Made by a program: the position numbers and the translations under genes | Part shown: one piece after another, positions 1 through 8,504 of the stretch | Numbering within the stretch: position 1 is the first letter of the stretch | Layout of the letters: each line of letters starts with the position of its first letter | The notes under the pieces: generated by a model | Seen by the model: only the letters and a program-made list of their open reading frames with translations | The model's database searches: none | What the model was told of the DNA's origin: nothing | Source: Bacteroides intestinalis | GTDB taxonomy: Bacteria; Bacteroidota; Bacteroidia; Bacteroidales; Bacteroidaceae | Length of the DNA stretch: 48,961 bases | Reading direction: 5' to 3' | Assembly: GCF_902364365.1 (NCBI RefSeq) | Contig: NZ_CABJDN010000016.1 | Coordinates: forward strand, 1-48,961

Positions 1-1277
1 TTATTATTCAATAGAGTTAACGCAGCATCTACAAAAATATGTGCTTCCAATTCAATATTAAATTTATTAGCAGGTTTCTCCATATCTTCACGATAAAATA
101 AATTATACTGCAAGGCATGCACTAATTCCTCCCTCAAAGCACCGGCTCCTATAGCTACATCACTTTTGAATGAAATAGAATTATCCGTTTCAAACCGTGC
201 ACCCGAGTTAATATCAGGCTTTATCTTAAAATCAATTTTGGTCTTAAGTGCCAAATCATCCAATAACTTCTTGAAGATTGGACTTTTCTTAACCTCAGAG
301 ACTGCCGTTTCCAATTCTTGTTTCTCCAATTTTGATAAGGTTGAACCACTCCCATATAGTTTATCTACATTAGGAGTTACTGATCCCTGATGATGGTTAT
401 CATCAGGATTTTCTGGTTCCGGATTTCCAGCTCCACCCGGCGGATAAGGATTATTGGGATCCACTTTACCATCATCCACAAATTCACATTCCCGATAACA
501 CCTTTCATATGGAACAAGATCACAATATGTAACTGTATCATAAATAAGCCCAGTTTCCATATCACCCCCAACCAATACATATTCATCATGACAATTATAG
601 CTATATTCTGTGGTACAAATATCGTGACACACCTGTTGCACACCACGCGTAGAAACGAAAGATTCTGCCTGCGTATTGCAGGAAGGCGAAAGATAGCCTA
701 CTATTTTACCATCAGAATATCTCCAGCCATTGATAAAGGAACCGTTAATAGCATAGAATAAAACCAAGCCATCATAATCAGGCTCACGATATAAATAGCT
801 ATTTTTTGTCATGTTTCTAGTATTTTTCAAATAATCGTAGGAACCTACGAATATCATCACAAAACTACGTATTTTACCGGTTATCTTATCTTTCAGCACC
901 ACCATTCTTGTCGTATTACAGATATAATCAACCTTTGTACAAGGGTCTCAATGTAAAGCTGTTTCCGAATCGATAATCAAGTGTACTCCATTCGTCAGAA
1001 TAGGAGTTTCCACGGTTTCAAATCGCCCCCAAGAACTCGTTTTAGCTCCTTCCCAATCAGGCTTTACAGGCAATTCTTTCCCATCCTCCTCACAGGTACG
1101 TGTCATTACTATTGGAGCATACTGACTATCATACCATTCTCGGGCTACTGATACGGTTAGTTCGTCCGTAGGCGTATCACCGTCGTGCAGCATTTGTTCT
1201 GTACAGGCTAACAACGTACCCAACACACCTATGTATATCAGAATACGCCATTTTTTCCATTTTTCAATGTGTTTCAT
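1..1277 (-). pseudogene. Lipoprotein gene interrupted by an in-frame TGA; runs off the left edge
   Basis: The reading frame opens at 1277 with a signal peptide and lipobox (LLAC, Cys about residue 25). It stops at a TGA (948-950) after 109 codons. The same frame then stays open, with no further stop, for about 315 codons to the window edge, so one nonsense codon splits one gene. The part after the stop has a Cys-rich stretch, a Pro/Gly/Asn-rich linker, then a domain containing REELVHALQ, an E-E-x-x-H motif like those in zincin-like proteins whose first His is replaced. I do not recognise the family. It lies 25 bp downstream of the O-antigen-ligase-like gene and is probably the distal gene of that operon. 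It could be a true pseudogene, a base error, or rarely read through; selenocysteine is unlikely. Confidence 0.7.
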
Positions 1278-1302
1278 GCGTTTTTCATTTTTTAATTAAA
1301 CA

Positions 1303-3060
1303 TTATCTTAACTCATCTTCGAAGATTTTATTTAAATCACGGTGCAAATAGAAAGTAGTAAAATCGTATACCTTAACTTTCTCGGTCAGTAGTTCGTGAG
1401 CTATTGCTACAGCCTCCTCCTTCCTACCTATTTCATTATACAGAAAAGCTAGTTTTGCACGAGGGGTTTGTAATGTAGGCACCATATAAGCAGCCAATAT
1501 ATATGTCTCTTCAGCTTCTTTCCATTTTTCTTGTTCTTTCAAATAATCTCCTTTCATCAATAATAATCCGGGAGAAGGAAAACGTTGTTCTAAGAGATGC
1601 TGTACATAAAGATACTCACTCTCCTGATGACCTTTTCTCAGCACTTGACAGTAGAAATAAGCAAATCCAATATCATCTATCATTTCTTTTTTAAACCTTA
1701 TAAAAACATCTGGTTGAGCCGCAATATCACGAAAAGAATGAAACTGCAAAATAGTGTATAAGCCATGATAAGCTTTCCACTTCATCAAAAGCCGTTCACC
1801 TAAAAATGGAGCTGTACAACACAGACCTATTACCATAATTTTCTGAAATAAACGATTCATAGACAAACCGCGTTCATTTTCTGTTTCTTTATTCAAATAG
1901 CAGGCCATTGCTATAACCAAGAGCGTAAGTACAGGAAACACTTGATCCGGATAGGCAAACATGCCCCATGACACAATTCCCACTATAACTGATTTAGTTA
2001 TGATAGATACAGCATCCCTCTTTGGGGGAGGCAGAAACGCCCAAACGACAAATGTTAGATAAACAAAAAATCCCATCAATCCATGTTCTACTGCCACACG
2101 CAACAGCTCATTAAAAGCTAAATGAGTACTTCCTGCTAGTTTTTTTTCTGAAAGAGAAGTGGATGATTTCATATAATCAGCTTGATAATACAGATAATTT
2201 GCTGCAAATCCTCCCTTACCAAACCCTAAAACAGGTCTATCCTGTATCATTTTCCTACTAATTTTCCACACCAACAAACGTCCGTCAGCCGATTGTGGTT
2301 TTAATGTATATAGTATTCCGATAAATACCGGAAGCAGAATCATAATTCCAAGAATATAAAACAACCGTACATTTTTCTGTTTGATAAATACAAATTTTAT
2401 GTATAAACTATAAAGCACAGAAACCAACAAAGCCATATAAGCCGCTCTAGCATAAGTCAATATCAAAAGAGGTAGGGAAAAAATCACGATCAACGCCATA
2501 CCGACAAGCAACATGCGACGTTTCTTCAAGTAATCATAGAATATTATAAAGCCATTTAATGCCACCCCTAATAACAGACTAAGTATTATAGCCAGAACTG
2601 CCGGATTATGAAATGGCCCTGTCATAGAAAAATAGATACTGTAGGAAGGTATATATTCAAAGAATTGCAGATACCCCCAACCAGTAAGCCATATTAGTGC
2701 AACAAGAGTACATTTAAATATAGTAATATAAGATATGTACCTCAAGAAACGAATAGCCACGAACAAAGTTAGCAAACACAAGGCACCGATGTTCCATAAA
2801 GCATCCATATGATGAAAATCAAGCATGTAAAACAGCAAAAAGCACCAACAAAATATATCAATCTTATGGATCCTGAACTCACTTTTATAAGTTAAAGAAA
2901 GTAGCAAGCCTACTATGAGAGATATTGCCGATACACCAAAAACAGCAGACATTCTCGTAAAGCCAAATATATCAGAAGGGAAACCGGACACAGATAGTAT
3001 AACGATTACCCCCACCAATATTGAAACTGAAATATCTATTTTACTTTTCACTTTATACAT
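1303..3060 (-). CDS. O-antigen ligase/Wzy-like membrane protein with C-terminal TPR-like region
   Basis: The 585-residue protein has roughly ten or more hydrophobic membrane segments over residues 8-400. It carries the pattern of the O-antigen ligase/Wzy superfamily: a long extracytoplasmic loop after ADGRLLVWK with a GFGKGGF stretch and a conserved His (STHLAFNELL). The last 150 or so residues are soluble and helical with TPR-like content (WKEAEETYILAAYMVP, GRKEEAVAIAHELL). Known members join or polymerise lipid-linked glycans at the periplasmic face of the inner membrane. It starts 4 bp after the transglutaminase-like gene, so the two are surely co-transcribed. No glycosyltransferases lie beside it, so the acceptor and glycan are unknown; protein glycosylation is one possibility. 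Confidence 0.75.
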   Translation of the reverse strand: MYKVKSKIDISVSILVGVIVILSVSGFPSDIFGFTRMSAVFGVSAISLIVGLLLSLTYKSEFRIHKIDIFCWCFLLFYMLDFHHMDALWNIGALCLLTLFVAIRFLRYISYITIFKCTLVALIWLTGWGYLQFFEYIPSYSIYFSMTGPFHNPAVLAIILSLLLGVALNGFIIFYDYLKKRRMLLVGMALIVIFSLPLLILTYARAAYMALLVSVLYSLYIKFVFIKQKNVRLFYILGIMILLPVFIGILYTLKPQSADGRLLVWKISRKMIQDRPVLGFGKGGFAANYLYYQADYMKSSTSLSEKKLAGSTHLAFNELLRVAVEHGLMGFFVYLTFVVWAFLPPPKRDAVSIITKSVIVGIVSWGMFAYPDQVFPVLTLLVIAMACYLNKETENERGLSMNRLFQKIMVIGLCCTAPFLGERLLMKWKAYHGLYTILQFHSFRDIAAQPDVFIRFKKEMIDDIGFAYFYCQVLRKGHQESEYLYVQHLLEQRFPSPGLLLMKGDYLKEQEKWKEAEETYILAAYMVPTLQTPRAKLAFLYNEIGRKEEAVAIAHELLTEKVKVYDFTTFYLHRDLNKIFEDELR

Positions 3061-3064
3061 TACC

Positions 3065-5023
3065 TTACCACCATTTATGATTGCCGTCTTCTTGGGTAAA
3101 AATGCGAGTTTCTTGACCTTTAGTTTTATTTTTCAATAGTAATAACGTGTTTCTAGGAACTTGATCATACTTCATTATATAAGAACTGTCTCCATACTTT
3201 TCTCCTAAAGACACCCAACCTCCATCGAAATAAAACAATTCATACAATTCTCCTTTATTGATACCGTTATCATCATTATACGGTGCATACACTATACGTC
3301 CTATCTTTTCCTTTCTCTTGAACTGCAAGCCAACCCATCCATCAGATGGAACCGGCGCATCAAAAAATGTCAGCATATCATGATCAAATGCCATATATTT
3401 ATCACGTCCATTATTATACCAGCTTCCATCCGTACCAATAATTTCACCTTCTATCTGTTCATTCTGTTCATTATACACTTCCAATTCTGCAAGATAAACA
3501 TTCGAATTCGGAGCTGATACATATCTGAACGCTGTAGCCTCTACTGGCCTCTCAAGTACTACCGATGTCGGAGCTAACGTTGCCGGAAAATCGACGATAG
3601 TATAAATATCTGTAAAGTTATTCGCATTCCCTGTTGTTGCTATCTGAAACTTCCCTCCTATGGTTCTATTCTTCGCCAATTCATAGACATTTTCTTTATC
3701 TGGATATTTCCTTTTCAGGTAAACAGAGGTCAATTTACTTTTATCAGGGTTGAACCACTTAACGCTCCCATTTTCTTCCACTATAAATGGATTTGATGCA
3801 GGGTATATTTCCCCTTGATGAAAGTAAGTTATTAAATAAGCATTTCCTTTAGCAACCTTTTTAAACTTCACTTTTTGGTTTTCAATCTTTCCCCAAGCTA
3901 CAGGAACCCAATCCTGATTATCAAAAACTGATAAATATGCATACTTTTTAGCAGCAGGAGGTGACACAGATAGTTTTATCTTAATATTTACCGGTTCAAA
4001 ATACAAATCCGACACATCCTTTAAATGACTATCTTTAAATAAGGCAGGAATCTCTTCCTCTGGTTTATGGCTTGCCAAAGACTCGCTTTGCTCACTATAC
4101 ATTCTTCTATAAACTTTGGCCAGACCATCCCTCAGTTGCAGACTGGAAATATGTTGGCCAAAAGGAACTTTATCGTGATACAAGAATGGAATCTGATAGT
4201 CCGATCCCACTAATACACACCAACCATGCCCCAAACTCCTTTTAGCCCATTGAGGAGTAAAGTCAATAGCTATCGGGATACCAATGCCTCTTAGAGAATA
4301 AGTAGTTAATGCCTGTAACTCCTTACAATCACCAAGACCAAACTTTGAATAAAGTAAGGATGATGGAGGAAGATCAGGAATAATAGTTGTATAAAAAAAA
4401 TCTTTTCTTGCAGAATTCTGGAGCAAATAATTGCATATACTAGAGTCACACATATTTTTTTGTGCAAATATCTCAAGACATACCCTCATACTATCTCTGT
4501 ATGTTTTCATCCAATCCTCTACTCTTTCTGTTCCAATCCTATATGGCAAAACATATTCACAAAAATCCTCAAAATTCAAATCTTTGCACCAAGGATACGT
4601 TAATGCTTCAAAACACATATCAATATGATGTATCAATTGGTCAGCCGTAATATGTTCCAAATCATACTTCATCAACGCTCTTCCCTTTAATATTTGCCTA
4701 TTAAGTACCCAGCTTAAGCTATCAATATTCGACATAAAATCATTTACGACATAATCTTCCACTTGATATAAAGAATCTATAATATGAAAATATCTGTCAC
4801 CATAAACATAATCCCTATAGTAGTAACCTTTCATATTTTCAATCAAAAAAAGTGCGGCTTTATATTTAAGAGCATCCTCTGGTTGCTCAGAATAATGTTC
4901 CAATACTTTCTCCAATTCAGCTCTATTATCTTTAGACAAAGCCAATGCTTGCTCCAACTTATAATTTCTCGAACAAGAATTACAAATTGACAGAACAATA
5001 ATAAGTAATAAAACATTTCTCAT
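3065..5023 (-). CDS. Transglutaminase-like lipoprotein with C-terminal discoidin-like domain
   Basis: The 652-residue protein has a lipoprotein signal (CNSC, Cys17). It has an all-helical N-terminal region, then a transglutaminase-like core with candidate catalytic Cys233 (GDCKELQAL) and His266 (GHGWC), the pattern of the papain-like transglutaminase fold. The middle carries beta-rich carbohydrate-binding-like segments. The C-terminus (about 500-640) resembles an F5/8 type C fold, judging from the AELEVYN and WVGLQFKRKEKIGRIVY pattern. It is likely surface or periplasmic. The function is not known; such proteins in Bacteroides may be peptidases or cross-linking enzymes. It is 59 bp downstream of the PHP gene and 4 bp upstream of the ligase-like gene. 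Confidence 0.7.
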   Translation of the reverse strand: MRNVLLLIIVLSICNSCSRNYKLEQALALSKDNRAELEKVLEHYSEQPEDALKYKAALFLIENMKGYYYRDYVYGDRYFHIIDSLYQVEDYVVNDFMSNIDSLSWVLNRQILKGRALMKYDLEHITADQLIHHIDMCFEALTYPWCKDLNFEDFCEYVLPYRIGTERVEDWMKTYRDSMRVCLEIFAQKNMCDSSICNYLLQNSARKDFFYTTIIPDLPPSSLLYSKFGLGDCKELQALTTYSLRGIGIPIAIDFTPQWAKRSLGHGWCVLVGSDYQIPFLYHDKVPFGQHISSLQLRDGLAKVYRRMYSEQSESLASHKPEEEIPALFKDSHLKDVSDLYFEPVNIKIKLSVSPPAAKKYAYLSVFDNQDWVPVAWGKIENQKVKFKKVAKGNAYLITYFHQGEIYPASNPFIVEENGSVKWFNPDKSKLTSVYLKRKYPDKENVYELAKNRTIGGKFQIATTGNANNFTDIYTIVDFPATLAPTSVVLERPVEATAFRYVSAPNSNVYLAELEVYNEQNEQIEGEIIGTDGSWYNNGRDKYMAFDHDMLTFFDAPVPSDGWVGLQFKRKEKIGRIVYAPYNDDNGINKGELYELFYFDGGWVSLGEKYGDSSYIMKYDQVPRNTLLLLKNKTKGQETRIFTQEDGNHKWW

Positions 5024-5082
5024 ATACTAAAAATACAGATGTGAAAAACTACTTATACAAACGAGCCCACCTACACGGTTAA

Positions 5083-6162
5083 TCATTTCAAAGACGCCAC
5101 ATCAATCACCAACTGGCTATTATCCGTAATATAAGTATTAGTAAACTTAATTTTGTCGTTTAAACGAACCTTAAATTCAACTGTAGCATTTCCTAAAATA
5201 GTACCTGCTTTATTATCCAGTAAGATTTCGAAGTTCAGTGTCGATTTATTCACTACTTTAACTAATGCCTGATTACCATTCACTTCCTTCACCTCATATG
5301 CCAGGCAAGCCTTTACCAAAGCAGTCAGATTCTTTTCAGCTCCAATCAGAATATCCCCAAATTTCACCACAGAGCGTCCGGCAAATAATGCTTCTTTCAC
5401 CCCTTCATGTGAACGTTCTTTGGCGAAGATTATAGTCATCGGACCATATTGCTTATCAGTACGATAGGTCTGTTTATACACACCATGAATATCAGTATTA
5501 CCCATATACGTCAGGTTATACTCCTTGCAATAGTTGAAAGCTTTCGGATAATACTCAAAGCCATTCACCAACTCCACACCATGTATTTTCTTCTGCTTAA
5601 TCAGGTCTTTATGAACCTTATAAATAGTACTCGTGTCATTCGGCCATCCGGGATGATTCCACATGATGAAAGCACCTTGCTCCAAAGCATTATCAATTGC
5701 TACCAACGGATCTTCTACATCCAAAGCATTTGCATCCTTCAAAAAAAGAGCATTGATATGTCCCAATGGCTTGGAACGGGTTATTTCAGCACCCGGTATC
5801 ACGACCAGATTAGAACTCTCCTCTACTGTCTTCGCCCGTCTATAAGACTCATTATGGTCAGCCGTAATGAATTTGTTCGGACGATATTCAATGTGGTCCG
5901 TTATAGCAATCACATCCAGTCCACGGATAGCACCCTCCCATACCCGGTTTTCCGGCTTCACATCTCCATCTGAAAAAATGGTATGAGTATGAAAATCACA
6001 CTTCAAAGTTTTATAACCGTCTACATCAGGAATATAGACATATTCTCCCGAATAAGGCTGTTGTGCCTCCGGAACCTTCACTACATCCAGGCCCTGCAGT
6101 TGTGCAGAGACCTGGAAAGTGAAAGTCGATAAAAAAGCTAAGGATAAATATAACTTTTTCAT
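5083..6162 (-). CDS. Secreted PHP-domain phosphodiesterase (Sb-PDE-like)
   Basis: The 359-residue protein has a cleavable signal peptide (cut near VSA|Q, residue 20) and a PHP metal-binding domain. Visible ligands are His58 and His60 with Asp65 (DFHTHTIFSDG), Asp89-His90 (ITDH), Glu126, His170 (WNHPGW) and Asp224/His226 (NTDIHG), so the metal site looks complete. PHP proteins of this exported kind, related to the Sb-PDE phosphodiesterase, hydrolyse phosphodiesters or phosphomonoesters. A small beta domain follows (about 285-359). It lies 22 bp after the GH27 gene and is probably co-transcribed with it. It is one of three phosphoester hydrolases in the locus, suggesting a phosphate-bearing substrate. 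Confidence 0.85.
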   Translation of the reverse strand: MKKLYLSLAFLSTFTFQVSAQLQGLDVVKVPEAQQPYSGEYVYIPDVDGYKTLKCDFHTHTIFSDGDVKPENRVWEGAIRGLDVIAITDHIEYRPNKFITADHNESYRRAKTVEESSNLVVIPGAEITRSKPLGHINALFLKDANALDVEDPLVAIDNALEQGAFIMWNHPGWPNDTSTIYKVHKDLIKQKKIHGVELVNGFEYYPKAFNYCKEYNLTYMGNTDIHGVYKQTYRTDKQYGPMTIIFAKERSHEGVKEALFAGRSVVKFGDILIGAEKNLTALVKACLAYEVKEVNGNQALVKVVNKSTLNFEILLDNKAGTILGNATVEFKVRLNDKIKFTNTYITDNSQLVIDVASLK

Positions 6163-6184
6163 TCTTTTGTTATTTTGCAGATTT

Positions 6185-8179
6185 TTACTTCGCCGGAGTA
6201 ATCTTCACGAAAGTAACTCCATGATAAGGTACTTTTGTCTGGAAACTACCATTTACTTCTCCCAGATCTTTCTGTCTCCACAAATCGCGAACCATTGCTT
6301 TACCATCAATACCGAGCTGTTTCAAATCAAAATTAAAGTCATACTCACGCATTTGCATAGCTTCAGCATCATCCTGATCCCAAAGAATAAAGTAAGGATC
6401 TACATGGAAGAAACCTACTGCATAGGAACCATCATGCAACTTCTTAGACCAGATCTGTCCATTCTCTACTATCCTTTTCTTAGCAGGAGCTACCATCGGG
6501 TCCTGGCTAACAGAGATCACTTCATTATTAGTAAGCAGATTCAGCGTAAAATCATCAATATTCGCCATATCACAACCTATCAGCAAAGGAGCAGAAAGAA
6601 GACACCATAAAGAAATATGGGAATATTGTTCATCTGCAGTCAGGTAAGAATCATGCACTTTAGTACCCCAGGCTTGTCCCAATCTACCAACTACCAACAT
6701 ATCAGGATCACTATTCCGTCCCGGAGCTGTAGATTCAGCACACACATCCTGGAAAGTACCGATAGCTGTTACTACATTCCATTCATCCGTAATATCACGT
6801 GTGGTACGCCATTGATTACCACCGGCTTCCACAGCCCAATTCCATACGTTGGGAGCTCCGTAACCTACACAATAAACGATGTCACGATTTACTTTATCCA
6901 ATGCCTTACGCATCACGATATACGGTTCCTGAATTGTTTTCTCTTCAGAATCCTTTTCTATTTCCAAATAACCGCAATAGTCATATTTCAGGTAATCTAC
7001 ACCCCAACCGGCCCAGGTTTTAGCATCAATTTCTTCATGCTGATAACTACCTAAGTGACCACCACAAGTAGTAGCACCCGGAGAAGAATAAATACCGAAT
7101 TTCAGACCCAAGCCATGAATATAGTCTGTCAATTCTTTAAAGCTGGGGAATTTTTCATTAGGAAGAAGTTCACCTTGTTTAGTGCGTTCCGCAGCTTCCC
7201 ATCCATCATCAATATTCACGTATTCCCAACCGTAAGAGTGCAGTTTTTCATTCATCATACGGGCAGCATCACGTACTTTTTCATCGTTTACAGAAAGTCC
7301 CCAGCAATTCCAGCTATTCCAACCCATTGAAGGAGTTAAAGCAATCTCATCACCGATTTTGATCGTCACTTCTTTTACTGCTGTACCTTTATCATTGGTA
7401 GCCTTCAACTGTACCTTATATTCACCTTTCGTTGTAGCTTTACCTGTGATATGTCCATTAGCCGGATTCAATTTCACACCTTCGGGAAGTCCCGTAGCTT
7501 CAAACGTCATCGGACGGTTACCAGTAGCCATTATCGACCACAAGAACGGATTTCCCGGACGTGCACCAAAGACTAACGGGTTATTAATGACCGGTGTCTC
7601 AGGAGCCGGCGGTGTCAGGATATACTTTTCCTTGACAACCGGTTTAGCCCATGCAGGAATCGGTTTTACATCTCCACGGGTAGTGATCTTCACGTTCAAC
7701 CAGTCTGCATGGTCGTACATGATACCATCTCCACACTCTTCTACCAATAGCAAAACTTTGTCGATCCCTTTCAGATTCACATTGAATTCCTTTACAGGAT
7801 CTCCCTTCTTCATGACACCACTCTTCCAGAGTTCTTTCTTGTCACCGAGAATTTTGAATTGAAGTTTACCGGCAAACAAGTTCTTGTCGTCAGCACCAGC
7901 CAAACCGGAAATTGATACTGCTTTGCCACCAAGATCGTATAGCAAACGACTAATGGAATGGGAACCAAGTCCCCGTTCATAAACCACTCCATTTACTGTA
8001 AGCGGTGTATGCACTACAGAACGATTAATTTCTACCATTCCCCAATCCTGAACATAACAAGAGTCTTGTCCGAATTCGTCTAACCAGACTTCTTTAGTAG
8101 GTCCGTTGTCACAAGACTGTAAACTCCAGGCCCCCATCAACATCACGGCTAAGAATACCGCGCACTTTTTCATCTTCAT
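6185..8179 (-). CDS. GH27 alpha-galactosidase-like lipoprotein with NPCBM-like and Ig-like domains
   Basis: The 664-residue lipoprotein has Cys23 in SLQSC. An NPCBM-type domain occupies about residues 29-170 (GLGSHSISRLLYDLGG), then a putative Ig domain about 200-275, then a GH27 catalytic barrel from about 280 (TPSMGWNSWNCWG). The expected nucleophile is Asp400 in YLKYDYCGY and the acid/base is Asp493 in SDPDMLVVG, so it should be active. GH27 enzymes release terminal alpha-galactose or alpha-N-acetylgalactosamine with retention; a few act on beta-arabinopyranose. It is separated by 325 bp from the upstream SusC/D-type operon and may have its own promoter (CATCTTTG, 8228-8235, read on the minus strand). 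It is the only gene of the locus in a well-known glycosidase family. Confidence 0.9.
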   Translation of the reverse strand: MKMKKCAVFLAVMLMGAWSLQSCDNGPTKEVWLDEFGQDSCYVQDWGMVEINRSVVHTPLTVNGVVYERGLGSHSISRLLYDLGGKAVSISGLAGADDKNLFAGKLQFKILGDKKELWKSGVMKKGDPVKEFNVNLKGIDKVLLLVEECGDGIMYDHADWLNVKITTRGDVKPIPAWAKPVVKEKYILTPPAPETPVINNPLVFGARPGNPFLWSIMATGNRPMTFEATGLPEGVKLNPANGHITGKATTKGEYKVQLKATNDKGTAVKEVTIKIGDEIALTPSMGWNSWNCWGLSVNDEKVRDAARMMNEKLHSYGWEYVNIDDGWEAAERTKQGELLPNEKFPSFKELTDYIHGLGLKFGIYSSPGATTCGGHLGSYQHEEIDAKTWAGWGVDYLKYDYCGYLEIEKDSEEKTIQEPYIVMRKALDKVNRDIVYCVGYGAPNVWNWAVEAGGNQWRTTRDITDEWNVVTAIGTFQDVCAESTAPGRNSDPDMLVVGRLGQAWGTKVHDSYLTADEQYSHISLWCLLSAPLLIGCDMANIDDFTLNLLTNNEVISVSQDPMVAPAKKRIVENGQIWSKKLHDGSYAVGFFHVDPYFILWDQDDAEAMQMREYDFNFDLKQLGIDGKAMVRDLWRQKDLGEVNGSFQTKVPYHGVTFVKITPAK

Positions 8180-8227
8180 ATTTTTCTTAATTCTAATAAA
8201 TTACATTTCAAAATATGGTTCATCCGA

Positions 8228-8235
8228 CAAAGATG
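8228..8235 (-). promoter_or_regulatory. Candidate -7 box for the GH27 operon
   Basis: Read on the minus strand this is CATCTTTG, one mismatch from the Bacteroidetes TAnnTTTG box, about 50 bp before the GH27 start codon. A TTG upstream is 24 bp away, longer than the usual 19-21, so the assignment is tentative. Confidence 0.35.
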
Positions 8236-8293
8236 TAGTTTATCTATAATTCTATTTATCAAGACATTGCATTTACCGGCATTTTCATATCGA

Positions 8294-8403
8294 TGTAAAA
8301 GCATTTACCGCCGCATGTAACGACCTTTACCCCTTATTGTAACGCTCTTTACCTCGGTATGTAACGGCCTTTACTTCGGCATGTAAATGGAGTTACCGTG
8401 TAG
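8294..8403. repeat. Five tandem 22-bp units, each with a GTAA-N6-TTAC palindrome
   Basis: TGTAA begins at 8294, 8316, 8338, 8360 and 8382, exactly 22 bp apart, and TTTACC or a variant begins at 8304, 8326, 8348, 8370 and 8392. Every unit contains GTAA, six bases, TTAC. The spacers vary, but the middle three units share CG.. before the second arm. The stretch is richer in G+C than its flanks, and 22 bp is about two helical turns. It lies between the glycan-binding protein gene and the GH27 gene, inside the 325-bp gap (8180-8504) that has no coding frame I believe. It could be an operator array, a structured RNA region or a repetitive intergenic element. Confidence 0.85.
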
Positions 8404-8504
8404 GGTAAACAGAATATCAAAACCACCTAAATCGGATGAACCTAAAACAATTTTCACTTCTGGATATACTATACTCCTGGGGAGATTATAGCATTCAGTC
8501 GGTA

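Larger units (their letters stand above)
8217..8442. repeat. Perfect 11-bp inverted repeat bounding a 226-bp intergenic segment
   Basis: GGTTCATCCGA at 8217-8227 is matched exactly in reverse complement by TCGGATGAACC at 8432-8442. The segment between contains the 22-bp palindrome array. The left arm lies just beside the candidate GH27 promoter box. No clear target-site duplication flanks the arms, so a transposon-like origin is not demonstrated. Confidence 0.7.

Noticed and set aside
166..761. Short plus- and minus-strand frames over the left-edge region
   Set aside because: They are shadows of the interrupted lipoprotein gene, which is read in one continuous minus-strand frame.
948..950. 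TGA as a selenocysteine codon
   Set aside because: There is no downstream hairpin I can support and no redox motif at the site; a nonsense mutation or base error is simpler.
8294..8403. The 22-bp array as a CRISPR
   Set aside because: The units are too short and directly adjacent, there are no spacers of 30 or more bp, and no cas genes lie nearby.
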